Shown piece after piece: positions 42,815-53,890 of a stretch of DNA of 64,000 bases (positions are counted from its first letter, which is position 1; each line of letters starts with the position of its first letter). The translations under genes were made by a program, and so were the position numbers. The notes below the pieces were generated by a model, which saw only the letters and a program-made list of their open reading frames with translations, ran no database searches and was not told the DNA's origin. Source of the stretch: Notamacropus eugenii (lineage: Eukaryota; Chordata; Mammalia; Diprotodontia; Macropodidae); assembly GCF_028372415.1 (NCBI RefSeq), contig NC_092878.1, positions 70,926,704-70,990,703 on the forward strand. The letters run 5' to 3'.

Positions 42815-44095
42815 TTTAATACATTTTTATTTAAAATTTTGAGTTCCAAATTCTGTCCCTCCCTCCCTATCTTCCTTTTCTTTCCCCAAGAAGGTAAGCA
42901 ATCATATATATAGATTATACATGAGTAATTAGGTAAAACATTTCCATTTTACTCATTTTGTACAGGAAGACAAATGAAAGAAAAAAAGTGAAAATGAAAA
43001 ATTGTATCTTTCAGTCTGTATTTAATCAACATGTTCTTTCTCTAGAGGCAGATAGTATATTTCATTATTAGATTTTTACAGTTGTCTGGAATCATTGTAT
43101 TGCTGAGAATTGCTAAGTCATTCACCATTCTGCATTAAACGATATTACTATTACTGTGTACAGAGTTCTCCCATTTACATATATATATGTATATATATAT
43201 AAAATATGCCTGTGTATATACGTAGATAGATTGATGTTCTTTCTGAAATGAATGTACTTGCTAGGAATAAGGGAATGTCCATTGAGTTTGCTAAGATGCA
43301 AACTATGCATCAGTTCATGAAAGTCTTCTCAGATTTTCTTGAAACAATCCTGCTTGTCATTTCTTACAGTATAATAATATTCCATTACCATTGCACACCA
43401 CAGCTTGTTTCAGCCATTCCTCATTTGATGGCCATTCCTTTGATTTCTAATTCTTAGCCTCCACAGAAAGAGTTACTATAAATATTTTTTTGTTTGAATC
43501 CGTCCTTTCCCCTCCCCCCTCATGTCTTTGAGATATGGATCTAGCAGTAGTATTGCTACATAAAAGGGTATGCAGTTTTAAAGCCCTTTGGGGCATAGTT
43601 CCTAATTGCTCTCCAGAATGGTCAAATAAGTTCACAACTGCACCAACAGTACATTAGTGTCCCAATTTTCCCACATCCTCTTTAACATCCAAAATTTCTT
43701 TTTTTTTTATCATATTAGCCACTCTGATAGATGTGAGGTTGTACCTCAGAGTTGTTTTAGTTTGCATTTCCCTGATCAATAAAAATTTGGAGTATTTTTT
43801 TTATATTACTATAGATAGCTTTAAACTGAAAACTGCCTGTTCATATCTTTTGACCATTTATCAGCTGGGGAATGACTTGTGTTTTTATAATTGATCTATA
43901 TATTTAAGAAATGAAGCCATTATCAGAGATACTTGTAAAATTTTCCCCCAATTTTTTGCTTTCTTAAAATTTTGGCTGCATTGGTTTTGTTGTGCAAAAC
44001 CTTTTTAATTTTATATAATTAAAATGGTGTATTTCACATTTTGTAATGATCTCTATATCTTCCATAGCAAGCTCTTTTTTGTTTGTTTGTTTTTG
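42815..44095 (-). mobile_element. L1 3' UTR and ORF2 C-terminal part, antisense
   Basis: The 3' end is at the low coordinate ('aattttgagttccaaattct', 'tctttccccaagaagg'). Going up come 'ttccattaccattgcacacc', 'gttcctaattgctctccaga', 'ccacatcctctttaacatcc', 'ggttgtacctcagagttgtt' and 'cctgttcatatcttttgacc', the usual antisense landmarks of the L1 ORF2 C-terminal region. Everything upstream in ORF2 and ORF1 is missing. A foreign segment of about 130 bp (43165-43300) interrupts it. Confidence 0.75.
43178..43300 (+). repeat. Local duplication inserted in L1
   Basis: A TA-rich lead (43178-43201) is followed by a copy of 42226-42326. L1 text stops at 'cagagttctcccatttac' and resumes at 'gcatcagttcatgaaagtct', so the segment came in after the L1 and replaced a few L1 bases. 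Confidence 0.75.
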
Positions 44096-44850
44096 GTTCA
44101 TTTTTTTCTGCCTTTTTTTGTGTGACTTTGTGTTTTTATGTGAGTTTTGGGCTCTGGTCCTGCACTGTCCTAAGCTTTGTGTGCTTGGACTATGGGTCTT
44201 ATTGCTGATTTTTCACTGGGCATCAGGTCTTAGCTACTTACTTTCTCTGGAGGATAGGCTTCCATTCTGTCTTGTATGGGGTGGTGGGGGGGGGGGTGCA
44301 GTCTTTCCATTGATCTTCCCTAAGTATGGTATTTAGCTACTGGCCTGCTCCATGGATGGAGCATTACTGCTGGGTTGCTGTGGTAACAAAATCTTTCTAG
44401 AGGCTGACCCTGAAGGAGAGATATTATTGCTGGTCTGCCCCAGGGTTAGGGCCCTCTTGATGGGGTCCTTTAGAAGCAGCTATACCATCTTTCTACTGGT
44501 AGGCCCCAGGGGCAGGGTTCTCACTGATGGCCAACCCCAGGGTAGGGCTTCACTGCTGGTGAGCAATTGGGACAAGGCCCAGCTAGTGGCTTCTGCTAGG
44601 AAGGTGGGGTCTCTGGGGTGGGATTTTGCTGTATTGCCACTGCTCACTTGCCTGGGGAGTTGCTGGTGTGCAGGAGGGTGGGGTCTCACTGGTGGATTGC
44701 CCCAGACTTAGAGCCTTGATGCAGGCTCTCTATTGTGATATTGGCTGCTTCAGCTGCTGCTCTTGGACCTCCTCCCCTCCAACTCCAATGAGATAAACCT
44801 TTCCTTGTGGGCTAGTAAGATGCTTCTCTGCTTCTAGAGCAATTCTGAGG
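44096..44850 (-). mobile_element. Probable L1 5' UTR, antisense
   Basis: A GC-rich block with loosely repeated 'ctgctggtctgcccc'-type units, ending 'agcaattctgagg'. It continues after the nested HAL1 at 47454-47505 ('cagagttttcctcactctgc', an antisense L1 5' end). Joined with 42815-44095 it would be an L1 keeping its 5' UTR and 3' end but lacking ORF1 and most of ORF2. A G run (44286-44295) lies within it. Confidence 0.45.
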
Positions 44851-44866
44851 CAGTTTTCAATTTCAT

Positions 44867-47437
44867 TTTTAATTTTAATTAATTTATGCATTTTTTGTTT
44901 TTAACATTCATTTCCACAAGATTTTGAGTTCTAAATTTTCTCCCCATCTCTTCCCTCTGCCCACTTCAAGACAGTGTACATTCTGATTGCTCCTTCCTCC
45001 AATCTGCCCTTCCTTCTGTCACACCCCTCCCTTCTCTTATCTCCATCCCCTCTGTTTTCTTGTAGGGCAAGATATATTTCTATACTCCATTGCTTGTATA
45101 TCTTACTTTCTAGTTGCATATAAAAACAATTTTTAACATTTGTTTTTAAAACTTTGAGCTCCAACTTTGCTCCTTTCCTCTCTCCTCACCCATACCCACT
45201 AAGAAGGCAAGTAATTTGATACGTTATAGATGTGCAGTTATTCAAAAGACTTCTATAAAAGGCACATTGTAAAAGACTAACTATATTTCCATCCATCCTG
45301 TCCTGCTCCCCCATTTATTCTATTTTCTCTTTTGACCCTATCCCTCCTCAGAAGTATTTACTTCTAATTATGCCCTCCTCTCATTTGCCCTCCTTTCCAT
45401 CATGCCCCTCACTTCCTGTTTATCCCCTTCTCCCCTACTTTCCTATGGTGTAAGATTGATTTTCATAGAAAATTGAATATGCATGTTATTCCCTCCTTAA
45501 GCCATATATGATGAGAGTAAGGTTCATTTTCCCTCTCACCTCCTCTCTCTTCCCTTCCATTGAAAAAGCTTTTTCTTGCCTCTTTTGTGTGACAGATAAT
45601 TTACCCCATTCTATTTTCCCTTTCTCTTTCCAATATATTCCTCTGTCACCCTTTAATTTTACTTTTTTAGATAACATTCCTTTCTATTCAATTCACCCTG
45701 TGTCCCTCCAACTACCCTAGTACTGAGAAAAATTTCAAGAGTTATAAATGTTATGTTTCCATGTAGGAATGAAAATAGTTCAACTTTAGAAAGTCCTTTA
45801 TAATTTCTCTTTCCTGTTTACCTTATCATGGTTCTCTTAATTCTTTGCTTGAAAGCCAAATTTTGTATTCAACTCTGGTCTTTTCATCAAGAATACTTGA
45901 AAGTCCTGTATTTCATTGAATGACTATTTTTTCCCTGGAAGTATTATAATCAGTTTTTCTGGGTAGGTGATTATTGGTTTCAATCTTAGTTCCTTTGACT
46001 TCTAGAATATCATATTCCAAGCCCTGAGATCTCTTAATGTGGAAGCTGCTAGATCTTGTGCTATCCTGATTGTATTTCCACAATATTTGAATTGTTTCTT
46101 TCTGGCTGCTTGCAATATTTTCTCCTTGACCTGGGAACTCTGGAATTTGACCACAATATTTCTAGATGTTTTCCATGGGGATCTCTTTCAGGAGATCATT
46201 GATGAATTCTTTCAATATTTATTTTACCTTCTGGTTATAGAATATCAGGGCAGTTTTCTTCGATATTTTCTTGAAAGATGATGTTGAGGCTCTTTCTTGA
46301 TCATGGCTTTCAGGTAGTCCCATCATTTTTAGATTGTGTCTCCTGGACCTATTTTTCAGGTCAGTTGTTTTTCCAATGAGATATTTCACATTATCTGCTA
46401 CTTTTTTATTTCTTTTGTTTTTGCTTTGTATTTTCTTGATTTTTCATAAAATAATTAGTTTCCATCTGCTTTATTCTAATCTTTAAGGAATTATTGTTTT
46501 CAGTGAGCTTTTGGACCTCCTTTTCCATCTGGCCAATTCTATTTTTTAAGGCATTCTTCTTTTCATTGGCTTTTTGGATCTCTTTTGTCATTTGAGTTAG
46601 TCTATTTTTTACAGTGTTATCTTCTTCATAATTTTTTGGGTCTCCTTTAACAAGTAGCTAACTCATTTTTCATAATTTTATTGCATCATTCTCATGTCTC
46701 TTCCCAATTATTGCTCTACTTCTGTTACTTGATTTTCAAAATTCTTTTTGAGTTCTTTTGAGCCTGAGAGCAATTCATATTTTTTTCTTGGAGGCTTTAG
46801 ATGGAGGAACTTTGACTTTGATGTGTTCTGTTTGCATGTTTTGGTCTTCCTTGTCACCAAAGTAAGATTCTACAGTCTGATTTTTTTGTTTTTTTTTTTT
46901 GCTCACTTCCCAAGGCATACTTGACTTTTGAACTCTTTGTTAAAATGGTTCTCTGCTTCCAGTGAGGGTGGGTCTACTGTCAGCTACTTGATTCCCCCAC
47001 AATCTGTGGGCTTAAAGCTCCAGAAATAGTCTGTGCCTCTGCCCATGCTGTTGCTGTGGCTGCTAACGATTTCTCTGACCCTGGACCTCTATGCCACCCT
47101 GAGTCTGGCCAGACCACTCCACTCTCCCACACTGGTCCCACAGGCTTTTTCCACTGATCTTCCAATTTGTTTCAGGGTCCTGAAGTCTGGAAACTGCTAC
47201 AGGTACAAGAGATTCAGTCTCTCCAAGGCCTGTTCATGTCCTCTCTGTTCCAATCCATGCTGGACTGCACTCTGCCACCAGCATGGTGTGATAGACACTT
47301 CCGGATAATCTTAAAGGCTGTCTTGGGCTGGAAATTTGCTTCACTCCATCATTCTGTGGGTTCTGCAGCTCCAGAATTTGTTTAGAGTCCCTTTTTTTAA
47401 CAGGTATACAAAGTGCATGCTGTTACTCTGCCATCTT
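44867..47437 (-). mobile_element. HAL1 (half-L1), antisense, near full length
   Basis: Read on the minus strand: 5' end at about 47437 ('actgaagatggcagagtaac'), 5' UTR to about 46800, ORF1-like region about 46800-45870, then a 3' UTR ending at 44867 ('aactcaaaatcttgtggaaa'). No ORF2. 'cagttttcaatttcat' (44851-44866) and 'cagttttctattttt' (47438-47452) look like a diverged target-site duplication. ORF1 is broken: only short pieces such as 46406-46591 stay open. About 2.57 kb. Confidence 0.75.
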
Positions 47438-47505
47438 CAGTTTTCTATTTTTTTGGAGAGGAAATTTGGAGGTTTTCAGAGTTTTCCTCACTCTGCCACT
47501 TTGAA

Positions 47506-47937
47506 AATGGAAGTAAGAAACAAATTAGCTTGCAAGAAAAGTAGGTTCAACTATGTAATTTTCATGTGTTGGGGAGGAGAGGTCTCTAACATGTCCAAGA
47601 GCTGATTTTTATGTCTCTTTCTCCAAGAGAAAAAAAAAAATAAAAGTCTGCTTTCAATCCTTGCTGGCAATGGAAACGTAGAAAAATTTTAAAATCCTAT
47701 CACCTTCATGGACATGAAAGTAAAAATCCTCTGAGGGTAAGGAAGGAGAGGAAAGAAACTTTGAAACTATATTGTTTTCTGAAATGAGGAAGCATTAACA
47801 TGTCTCAGTTGATATCCTAACCCTCCTCTTTCCATCATATAGTCCTTCCCCCTTATCATGACAATAATCAAGGATGATGTCTCTGTCCCTAGAGATTTTC
47901 CCATCAGCACTATCCTTATGTAAGAATGGGGTAAAAC
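47506..47937. other. Unclassified
   Basis: Nothing recognisable apart from an A run at 47631-47641. Confidence 0.35.
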
Positions 47938-48244
47938 ACCAGACATGATAGAGTTTATACGTAATGCCAGCTAAGGGGGATGCTGAGGTTGGCAAGTGTT
48001 GAATATCTGAATGCTGAACTGTAGTGGACTGGTCTTACTGGATGCCTGCCCTATCTGGTTTCAATATAGTGATGGGTGGAGATAGGGGACTAGGTTGCTT
48101 AAGTAGAGTTAAACTAGTTCATGTGGGAAACAGAGCAAGCCAAAGTTCCTGTGCTAATCCGTAAGAGGATAAAGTCCATAAGTGGCATCTACACTTCCAG
48201 CATGGGTGAGCTAAGAAGACCCAGTCTTAAAAAAAAAAAAAAAA
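47938..48244 (+). pseudogene. RN7SL: 7SL (SRP) RNA retropseudogene
   Basis: Colinear with 7SL RNA over its whole length of about 291 nt. The 5' Alu-domain part reads 'taatgccagctaagggggat' followed by 'gctgaggttggc'. 'tgaactgtagtggactgg' follows, then the S-domain landmarks 'tttcaatatagtgatggg', 'ggactaggttgcttaag' and 'gggaaacagagcaagccaaa', and the 3' Alu-domain end 'acttccagcatgggtgagct' to 'gacccagtctt'. A 16-base A-tail (48229-48244) follows directly. The normal RNA is the scaffold of the signal recognition particle. The tail and many substitutions mark this as an LINE-mobilised processed copy, not a functional SRP RNA gene. I could not find clear target-site duplications. Confidence 0.9.
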
Positions 48245-49190
48245 GATAATTTTAAACAATGTTGATTAGTCATTAAATTCTGGAAAACATAAATGATCCT
48301 GGCATATAGCAATTAAATATAATATTGCTTATTTTGAACAAATACCAAAGTTGGAAATAGGAAGAGAATGAACAACAATTTATTTCTGGAACCTTTAACC
48401 TTTCCATTATGTAAGTCAATTGCATGAAGTTACATACATTTTGCATCTGTAGGAAATATTAAAACTACCAGATGATTATTCTTGATAAGAGAAGCATAGA
48501 CATGACGTAGATTAATGGGCCAGTTGCTCTTCCTGTTGTATACATTAGTTGTCCCATATATATGCATAAACATATGTAGATGAACATATGTCATGGGAGC
48601 TTCAAAAACTTGAGAAATATGAAAATACCAATGAATGTATACATCTCTACTTCTGTATACATGTTTGTGTATACATATATATATGCATAATAACTTATAT
48701 CCCTAATAAGGAAAGATGTAATTCCCAGTTAACCTTCTTGTGATTAAAATAGATTTGAAATCTCTTAAACATGGATATTTTTTGAATGTTAAAAATGTGT
48801 ATATCTAGTAAACAGAATCTGATAATACAGTTCAAAAAAATGGAATAAGAAAGGGAGATAAGAACTCTCCTTGATTATGACTCCAAAAATAATAATGTAT
48901 AAGATTTGTCAGGATATTGTAGATCCTGAAGTTGAGAGGAAAGAAGACTGGGATGGGTTGAAACTGTCTTTTTTACCAACTTGCAGAACCAAATGTTAAA
49001 TTTGAAGTCTGAGCATTTACGCTTTAGAAATTGCTGACTTTTAAGTCTCAATTTATTTAATTATTATTATTATTATTACTATTATTATTATCCTACCTTA
49101 AGAACATGATGAAGAAATGTTAATAGTGTAGATTAAACTTAAAATGTGCCTTGTATTTTTTTTTTCTTTGAAAAGGCACTTAGATCACAA
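48245..49190. other. Unclassified AT-rich; ATT repeat at 49058-49092
   Basis: No gene or named repeat. It contains a short imperfect (ATT)n tract and TA-rich patches. Confidence 0.4.
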
Positions 49191-49244
49191 TGTGGGAATT
49201 TTCTGCCTTTGACCAGAATCAACCTGATGTAAAGGTGTAAAGAA

Positions 49245-50204
49245 ATGGCTCTTTCCAGATTTCATAGGGTGAAAATGAATGATTGGAATACCATTTCAGT
49301 GCTGGGACTTGGTATTTATGCACCTAAAAGTATTTCCAAAAGTGAAAATGAGATGGTCAGAAAGGTGACTACTGAAGTGAGTCTCTGCCATATTGATGGG
49401 ACTTTCCTACACAAAAATAAAAAAGAAGTTGAACAGGCAACCTGAGCAAAGATTGCAGAAGGAACAGTGACCAGAGAGGATGTATTCTGCACAGAGAAAG
49501 TTTGGAGCATGCACCACCATCCCAAACTGGTCAAGCCTGCCCTGGAAGAGTCCCTTAATAGCCTCCAGCTTGATTACCTTGACCTCTATATTATCCATTG
49601 TCCTGTCTCTCTTAAACCTGGCAAAGATAAGGTCCCAATAGATAAATATCACAATATTTTTGGTGACTCTGTGTATTTACATAATACTTGGGAAGCCACA
49701 GAGAAATGTAAGGATTCAGGCCTTGTGAAATCTAATGAAGTGTCTAACTTTAACTGCAGGCAATTGGAAATAATCCTTAATAAAACTAGGCTTAAATATC
49801 AACCTGACTGCAGCCAGGCAGAATGCCATCCCTACCTGAACCAGAGCAGATTGTTGGAGTTCTGCAGGTCAAATGATATCATATTGGAGGCATACAGTGC
49901 TTTCGGAACCCACAGAGAAGCTCCATGGGTAGATGAAAAGACTCTCATTGTACTAGATGATGCAATCCTGGGAGCCATTGCCACAACACACAATCAGACC
50001 ACAGCTCAGATTGTTCTCTGTTACCAGAATCAGTGAAGTATGATAGTCCTGGCAAAGAACTTCATTGAAAAGCAGATTAAAGAGAACTTTCAGGTATCTG
50101 ATTTCCAGGTGACTCCAGAAGTCATTGAGGGCCTTAATAAAAACTTTGCCCACTTGACTCTTTATTCAAGGAATGGATGTCCTTTTAATGATGAATATTC
50201 ATGA
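49245..50204 (+). pseudogene. Aldo-keto reductase (AKR1C-like) processed pseudogene
   Basis: One frame runs 320 codons from ATG (MALSRFHRVKMND) to the family's usual C-terminal 'NDEY' plus S and a stop, against 323 residues in human AKR1C enzymes, with no intron and no frameshift. Active AKR1C proteins are cytosolic NADP(H)-dependent oxidoreductases of steroids and carbonyls. Landmarks in order: 'VLGLGIYAP' (about 19-27), 'HIDGTFLHKNK' (catalytic Asp kept, catalytic Tyr position lost), 'EKVW' (catalytic Lys kept), 'LQLDYLDLYIIHCPVSLKPG' (catalytic His kept), 'KCKDSGLVKS', 'VSNFNCRQLEIILNK', 'ECHPYLNQSRLLEFC', 'AYSAFGTHREAPWVD', 'FQVTPE'. Two in-frame TGA stops, at 49443-49445 and 50034-50036, both at sites that are Arg in the family. 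It resembles AKR1C more than AKR1D1. The intronless structure implies retrocopying; no A-tail remains. Confidence 0.93.
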
Positions 50205-50715
50205 AGTTCTGGCTCAGATTTGGGGCACTGAGGGACTGCAGTTTTCTCAAAAGAATAATATATTCTGCTGATTTTCATTGAAATTAAATCCAGTATTATG
50301 ACTAAGCCATGCACCATAGTTAGACTGAGGCATGGTTTAAAGGTAATTGTTGTTTTATAAATTCTGCTTTTCCTGCCCCCAATAAGAAAAATATAATGAT
50401 ACACATTTATGTATCATTTCAAAGTTAGCCATGCACTTTCATGGAGTAGTGCAAGTATTATCCACTTTTTTCCCAAGAAACGTAATCTTAACTCAGAGCA
50501 GTTGTATCAGAGTTAAAATGTGGCTCACAGTCTTCCTCTTTCCTCAAAGTTTACCACTACACTAAGTATTTCACCATATATGTTGATATCCCCTCCAACA
50601 TCCTAACTACTCCATTTCTTAATCTCCTTAACTATCATGAATGACTTCTTCACTTCACCTACCTAGTAGTGCAGATGACCTGTTCAAGAATGGCAGCCCC
50701 CTTCAGTTCTCTAAT
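50205..50715. other. Possible 3' UTR of the AKR retrocopy, then unclassified
   Basis: The first 150-200 bp could be the parent mRNA's 3' UTR. No polyadenylation signal or A-tail is clear, so the 3' limit of the retrocopy is unknown. Confidence 0.35.
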
Positions 50716-50758
50716 ATGTGCATGCGTGCGTGCGTGCGTGCGTGTGTGTGTGTGTGTA
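50716..50758. repeat. (TGCG)n then (TG)n microsatellite
   Basis: A GCGT tetramer run followed by about 8 TG units. Confidence 0.9.
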
Positions 50759-52620
50759 TATCTTTTTTTAGTTTAAATCCATCCTGGCGTAGAAATCAAT
50801 TATTAGAAATTAAGAAGGTAATCACTTTATGTGATTATGTACAAACAGTGAATATATGATAGTCACTCAAAACCCTGAAGAGCACTAGCTACTGTAAGCC
50901 TTGAGGCTGACACATATCCATACTTGAGGTAGTCCCTAAGGCAAAAATAAAATCTCTAAATCTAGGATCTGACTGTAATAGTAATGCATACTATTTCAGG
51001 TTCATTTTCATAATTTTAATGATTAATGACCAAATAATCTGTCAAATAAAATTCTATCAAATCAAAGTTATCAAATTAAAAGCATTCTTTACAATTTTTT
51101 TTAAAGCCAGGTGTTAAATACTTACCGGAACAATCCTGGAGGGATGAAGGGAGGAATATATCATCTTTAAAACACTTCCAATAATAAGATTCTACTATTT
51201 CATGATTTTTTGTTTAAAATGAGGTGAGTTTATTTCCCCAACATGTTACTGAGCCACACTATAAAATGTATTAGGATTTGAATCCCATGGGACATTCAGT
51301 ATCATATACTAGAAAGTACCATATATTGCCCTGCTTCTTGAAAGAGAAAATGACTACAAACACGAAGATGAACCTGGTCTGGCTTGACAGAAAACATGAA
51401 CATGGAGAACGTTGTTTAGACAGTATAGAGCCAAGGTGAAATGCCAAATGTCTATTAAGCAAATTTCATAAATGGCATTATGGCTTGATGTTTTAAGTAT
51501 CACCCTTAAGGGAGAATACAGCAGCAAGCATGTCTTAGCTTATGCTCATTTCAATTTTTCTTTCAATGTTTGATTGTTGGTCCTGAGTATTAATTTTTTT
51601 TTCCTTCTGTAGAGGTTAAATGATGTTTTCTACCCCCTTCAACTTTGTTCCTTAATAGTATGTCCCTTATCTGTCTCATCATTGTAACAGCTCTGCTATT
51701 TCTGCCCCCTACTCTTTTCTAACATTGTCTTTTTTGTCCTTTTCTAGAAGTTTCCAAAATCCATAGCTGGATCCTTCTTACTTGACTTGGTTAGTCCTAA
51801 CCTGCTGCCTTCTTATAATACTGAAGTAGAAAACCAATCAGATGTATCTGAGTGAGAATCTATCCCTTCTCTATGAATCCCATGATCTTTGGTTCCTTCT
51901 AGGAGATGCTCAAATGTGAAGGTGATCATAAAACAGGCAAAACCCATTTATACAGAGTGAAGTAATGGGTAGCTGAACAAATCTGGATGTGTTGAGTATA
52001 AGGACAGCTTCTGTCCAATGGGACATTGCTAATGAGACGTTTCTCTTATTTCCATGGACTAACAACTAGGCTACCAGATATCCCAGGAAACACTGATTAT
52101 TTCTCCTCACTGTCCATTGTTTTCACCATGCTGCTGGATACTGTTCTTGATCTCTCCCTTGTGTCTTCAAACATTTTCCAAGATAGACACTTTTCCTATT
52201 TCACTCGTTTGATTATTTTGTAAAATCTTCTCTAAATCCCGTAACTGATGTTTAAGACTGAAATATCAAGTAGACCTAACTGCACTTAAGAGTCCTAGAG
52301 GCATTCACAATGGAAATAATTAAAGCCGTTTATTTCAAAATGATAGGGGGTGGGGAGAAGCAGGCTTAGTGAGAACCACCAGATTAAATGAAAAGTTCAA
52401 CAGGAACATTGTGCCCTGAGGATAACTTCCTTAGGAAAAATACATAACCCATTCCTAAAAAATCCCACAAATACCTTTAAATACCTTCAATGTTCTCTCA
52501 TCTTAAATACCCCTCCCCCCCACAAAAAATGGAGAAATAAATTAAGGCCAGCATAATGCTGATTTTTGCATAAACAATAGAAGTCTCCATAGTGAGGAGA
52601 TGGATATAAGACTCACATAA
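50759..52620. other. Repeat-poor, unclassified, about 1.9 kb
   Basis: I could place no repeat with confidence in this long stretch. Open frames (for example 52026-52223, plus strand) have no motif. A short C run lies at 52509-52520. Confidence 0.4.
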
Positions 52621-52624
52621 ACTT

Positions 52625-52765
52625 CTAAACCAAAGGCTCTTGATATAGGGTCTGTGAACCTGTTTTCTAATATTTTGATAACTGTATTTAATAGACTTAG
52701 TTTCCTTGATAATGCTTATGTATTTTATTGTATGCAATTAAAATGTTATTTTTAGAAGATGTCCA
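52625..52765 (+). repeat. hAT-type (Charlie-like) MITE fragment
   Basis: 'ggctcttgatatagggtctg', 'tgaacctgttttctaatatt', 'ttgataactgtatttaatag', 'atgcttatgtattttattgt'. The same family appears inverted at 60.99 kb. The family name is from memory and uncertain. Confidence 0.5.
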
Positions 52766-53438
52766 TTGGTTTTACTAGATGGCCAACATTAAAACAAACA
52801 TACAAAAGACAAATCCCTGCCTTATATTAAGTGAACTATATTTTGCCTTGAAATTATTTGACTATTTCAGTTACTTACTTTTCCTAGAATTTAAATATGA
52901 TTCTTTGCAAATAGTGCTTAGTGCATTTTGCTCTTGTCTCATTGTCATAATATTTGCAAAATGCTTCTGAGCCAGATTTCTCTCATGCAATTTCAAGCTT
53001 AATTTAACTCATCTTACAAACAGACATAACAGAAAATGATGTATCAGGTAGAAAAACACAGAAGTGAGTCAAACTCGTGTTTTGAGACCCTAAGTTTGTC
53101 CAAGCAAATTCACAGAGGCTCTCTGGCCCAGTTATATAGTTTTAATTATGAAATGATAGTAGATACATATTTTCAGATCACTCTCTTGCATTAATGATGT
53201 TGTCATTTATAGATGGGATGCTACAGAAATTCTCTGACAACTTTGGAATGTCCTCTTCCCCAGTCTCTGTTCTTTTACTGCAATATCTAATGTGTTTGTT
53301 ACTCCTCCAATTCAAAACTCAATGTCAAGTGCCCTATGACTCCAATACAAAAGTAAACAAACTGGCTGATTCAGTTGATATCTAGACAGATTTATTTATG
53401 TCATTGACAGCTCTGATTTCATTGATGTCGTGTGAAGT
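52766..53438. other. Unclassified
   Basis: Nothing recognisable. Confidence 0.35.
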
Positions 53439-53439
53439 G

Positions 53440-53688
53440 ATCCATTGAGTTGGGTAGCTACGATTTACAGTGGATAGAATTACCAGGTAAGGATTCAGCA
53501 AGAGTCTTACACACTTACTAGCTGTGTGACCCTGGGAAAGTCACTTAATCCTGTTTGCCTCTGATTCCTAATCTGTAAAATGAGCTGGAGAAGGAAAAAA
53601 CAAACCACTCCATTATCTTCACCAAGAAAACCCCAGATGGGGAAAGTCAGATGCAACTGAAAAAAATGACTCAACAAAAACAACATAC
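53440..53688 (+). repeat. MAR1-like SINE with RTE-type tail
   Basis: 'gggtagctacgatttacagt' head, 'ctagctgtgtgaccctggga', 'aagtcacttaatcctgtttg', 'aaaatgagctggagaaggaa', 'ccaagaaaaccccagatggg', then a tail 'gaaagtcagatgcaactgaa' and 'tgactcaacaaaaacaac'. The tail parallels the RTE terminus at 37.4 kb. Confidence 0.8.
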
Positions 53689-53734
53689 ATTAAATCAATG
53701 ATGGTTAATACCAACCCCTAATTCATTAAAAGTA

Positions 53735-53890
53735 GATCATAGGACTCACATCACACAAGAAATTTGTTATCCAGCCCAATTCTGTAATTGTTAAGATGCT
53801 AAAGCTGAAGCGCAGAAGGTCACCTGGGTAAAATAACAAGGCTTATATTAAAATAATGGCAGATTGGATTCAGCATAGAATTGAGGTGTG
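53735..53890 (-). repeat. MIR3-like SINE, antisense, degenerate
   Basis: 'agatcataggactcacatca', 'ttatccagcccaattctgta', 'ctgaagcgcagaaggtcacc'. Confidence 0.5.

Noticed and set aside
44046-44711. Frames of 96 and 119 codons (plus strand)
   Set aside because: They lie antisense in a probable L1 5' UTR; GC-richness makes frames long by chance.
47938-48228. A functional SRP RNA gene
   Set aside because: Many substitutions, including in conserved S-domain text, and a templated A-tail show a processed copy.
49245-50036. A functional short aldo-keto reductase starting at 49467
   Set aside because: It would lack the N-terminal strand and catalytic Asp/Tyr region and end before the C-terminal loop; the whole is an intronless copy with two stops.
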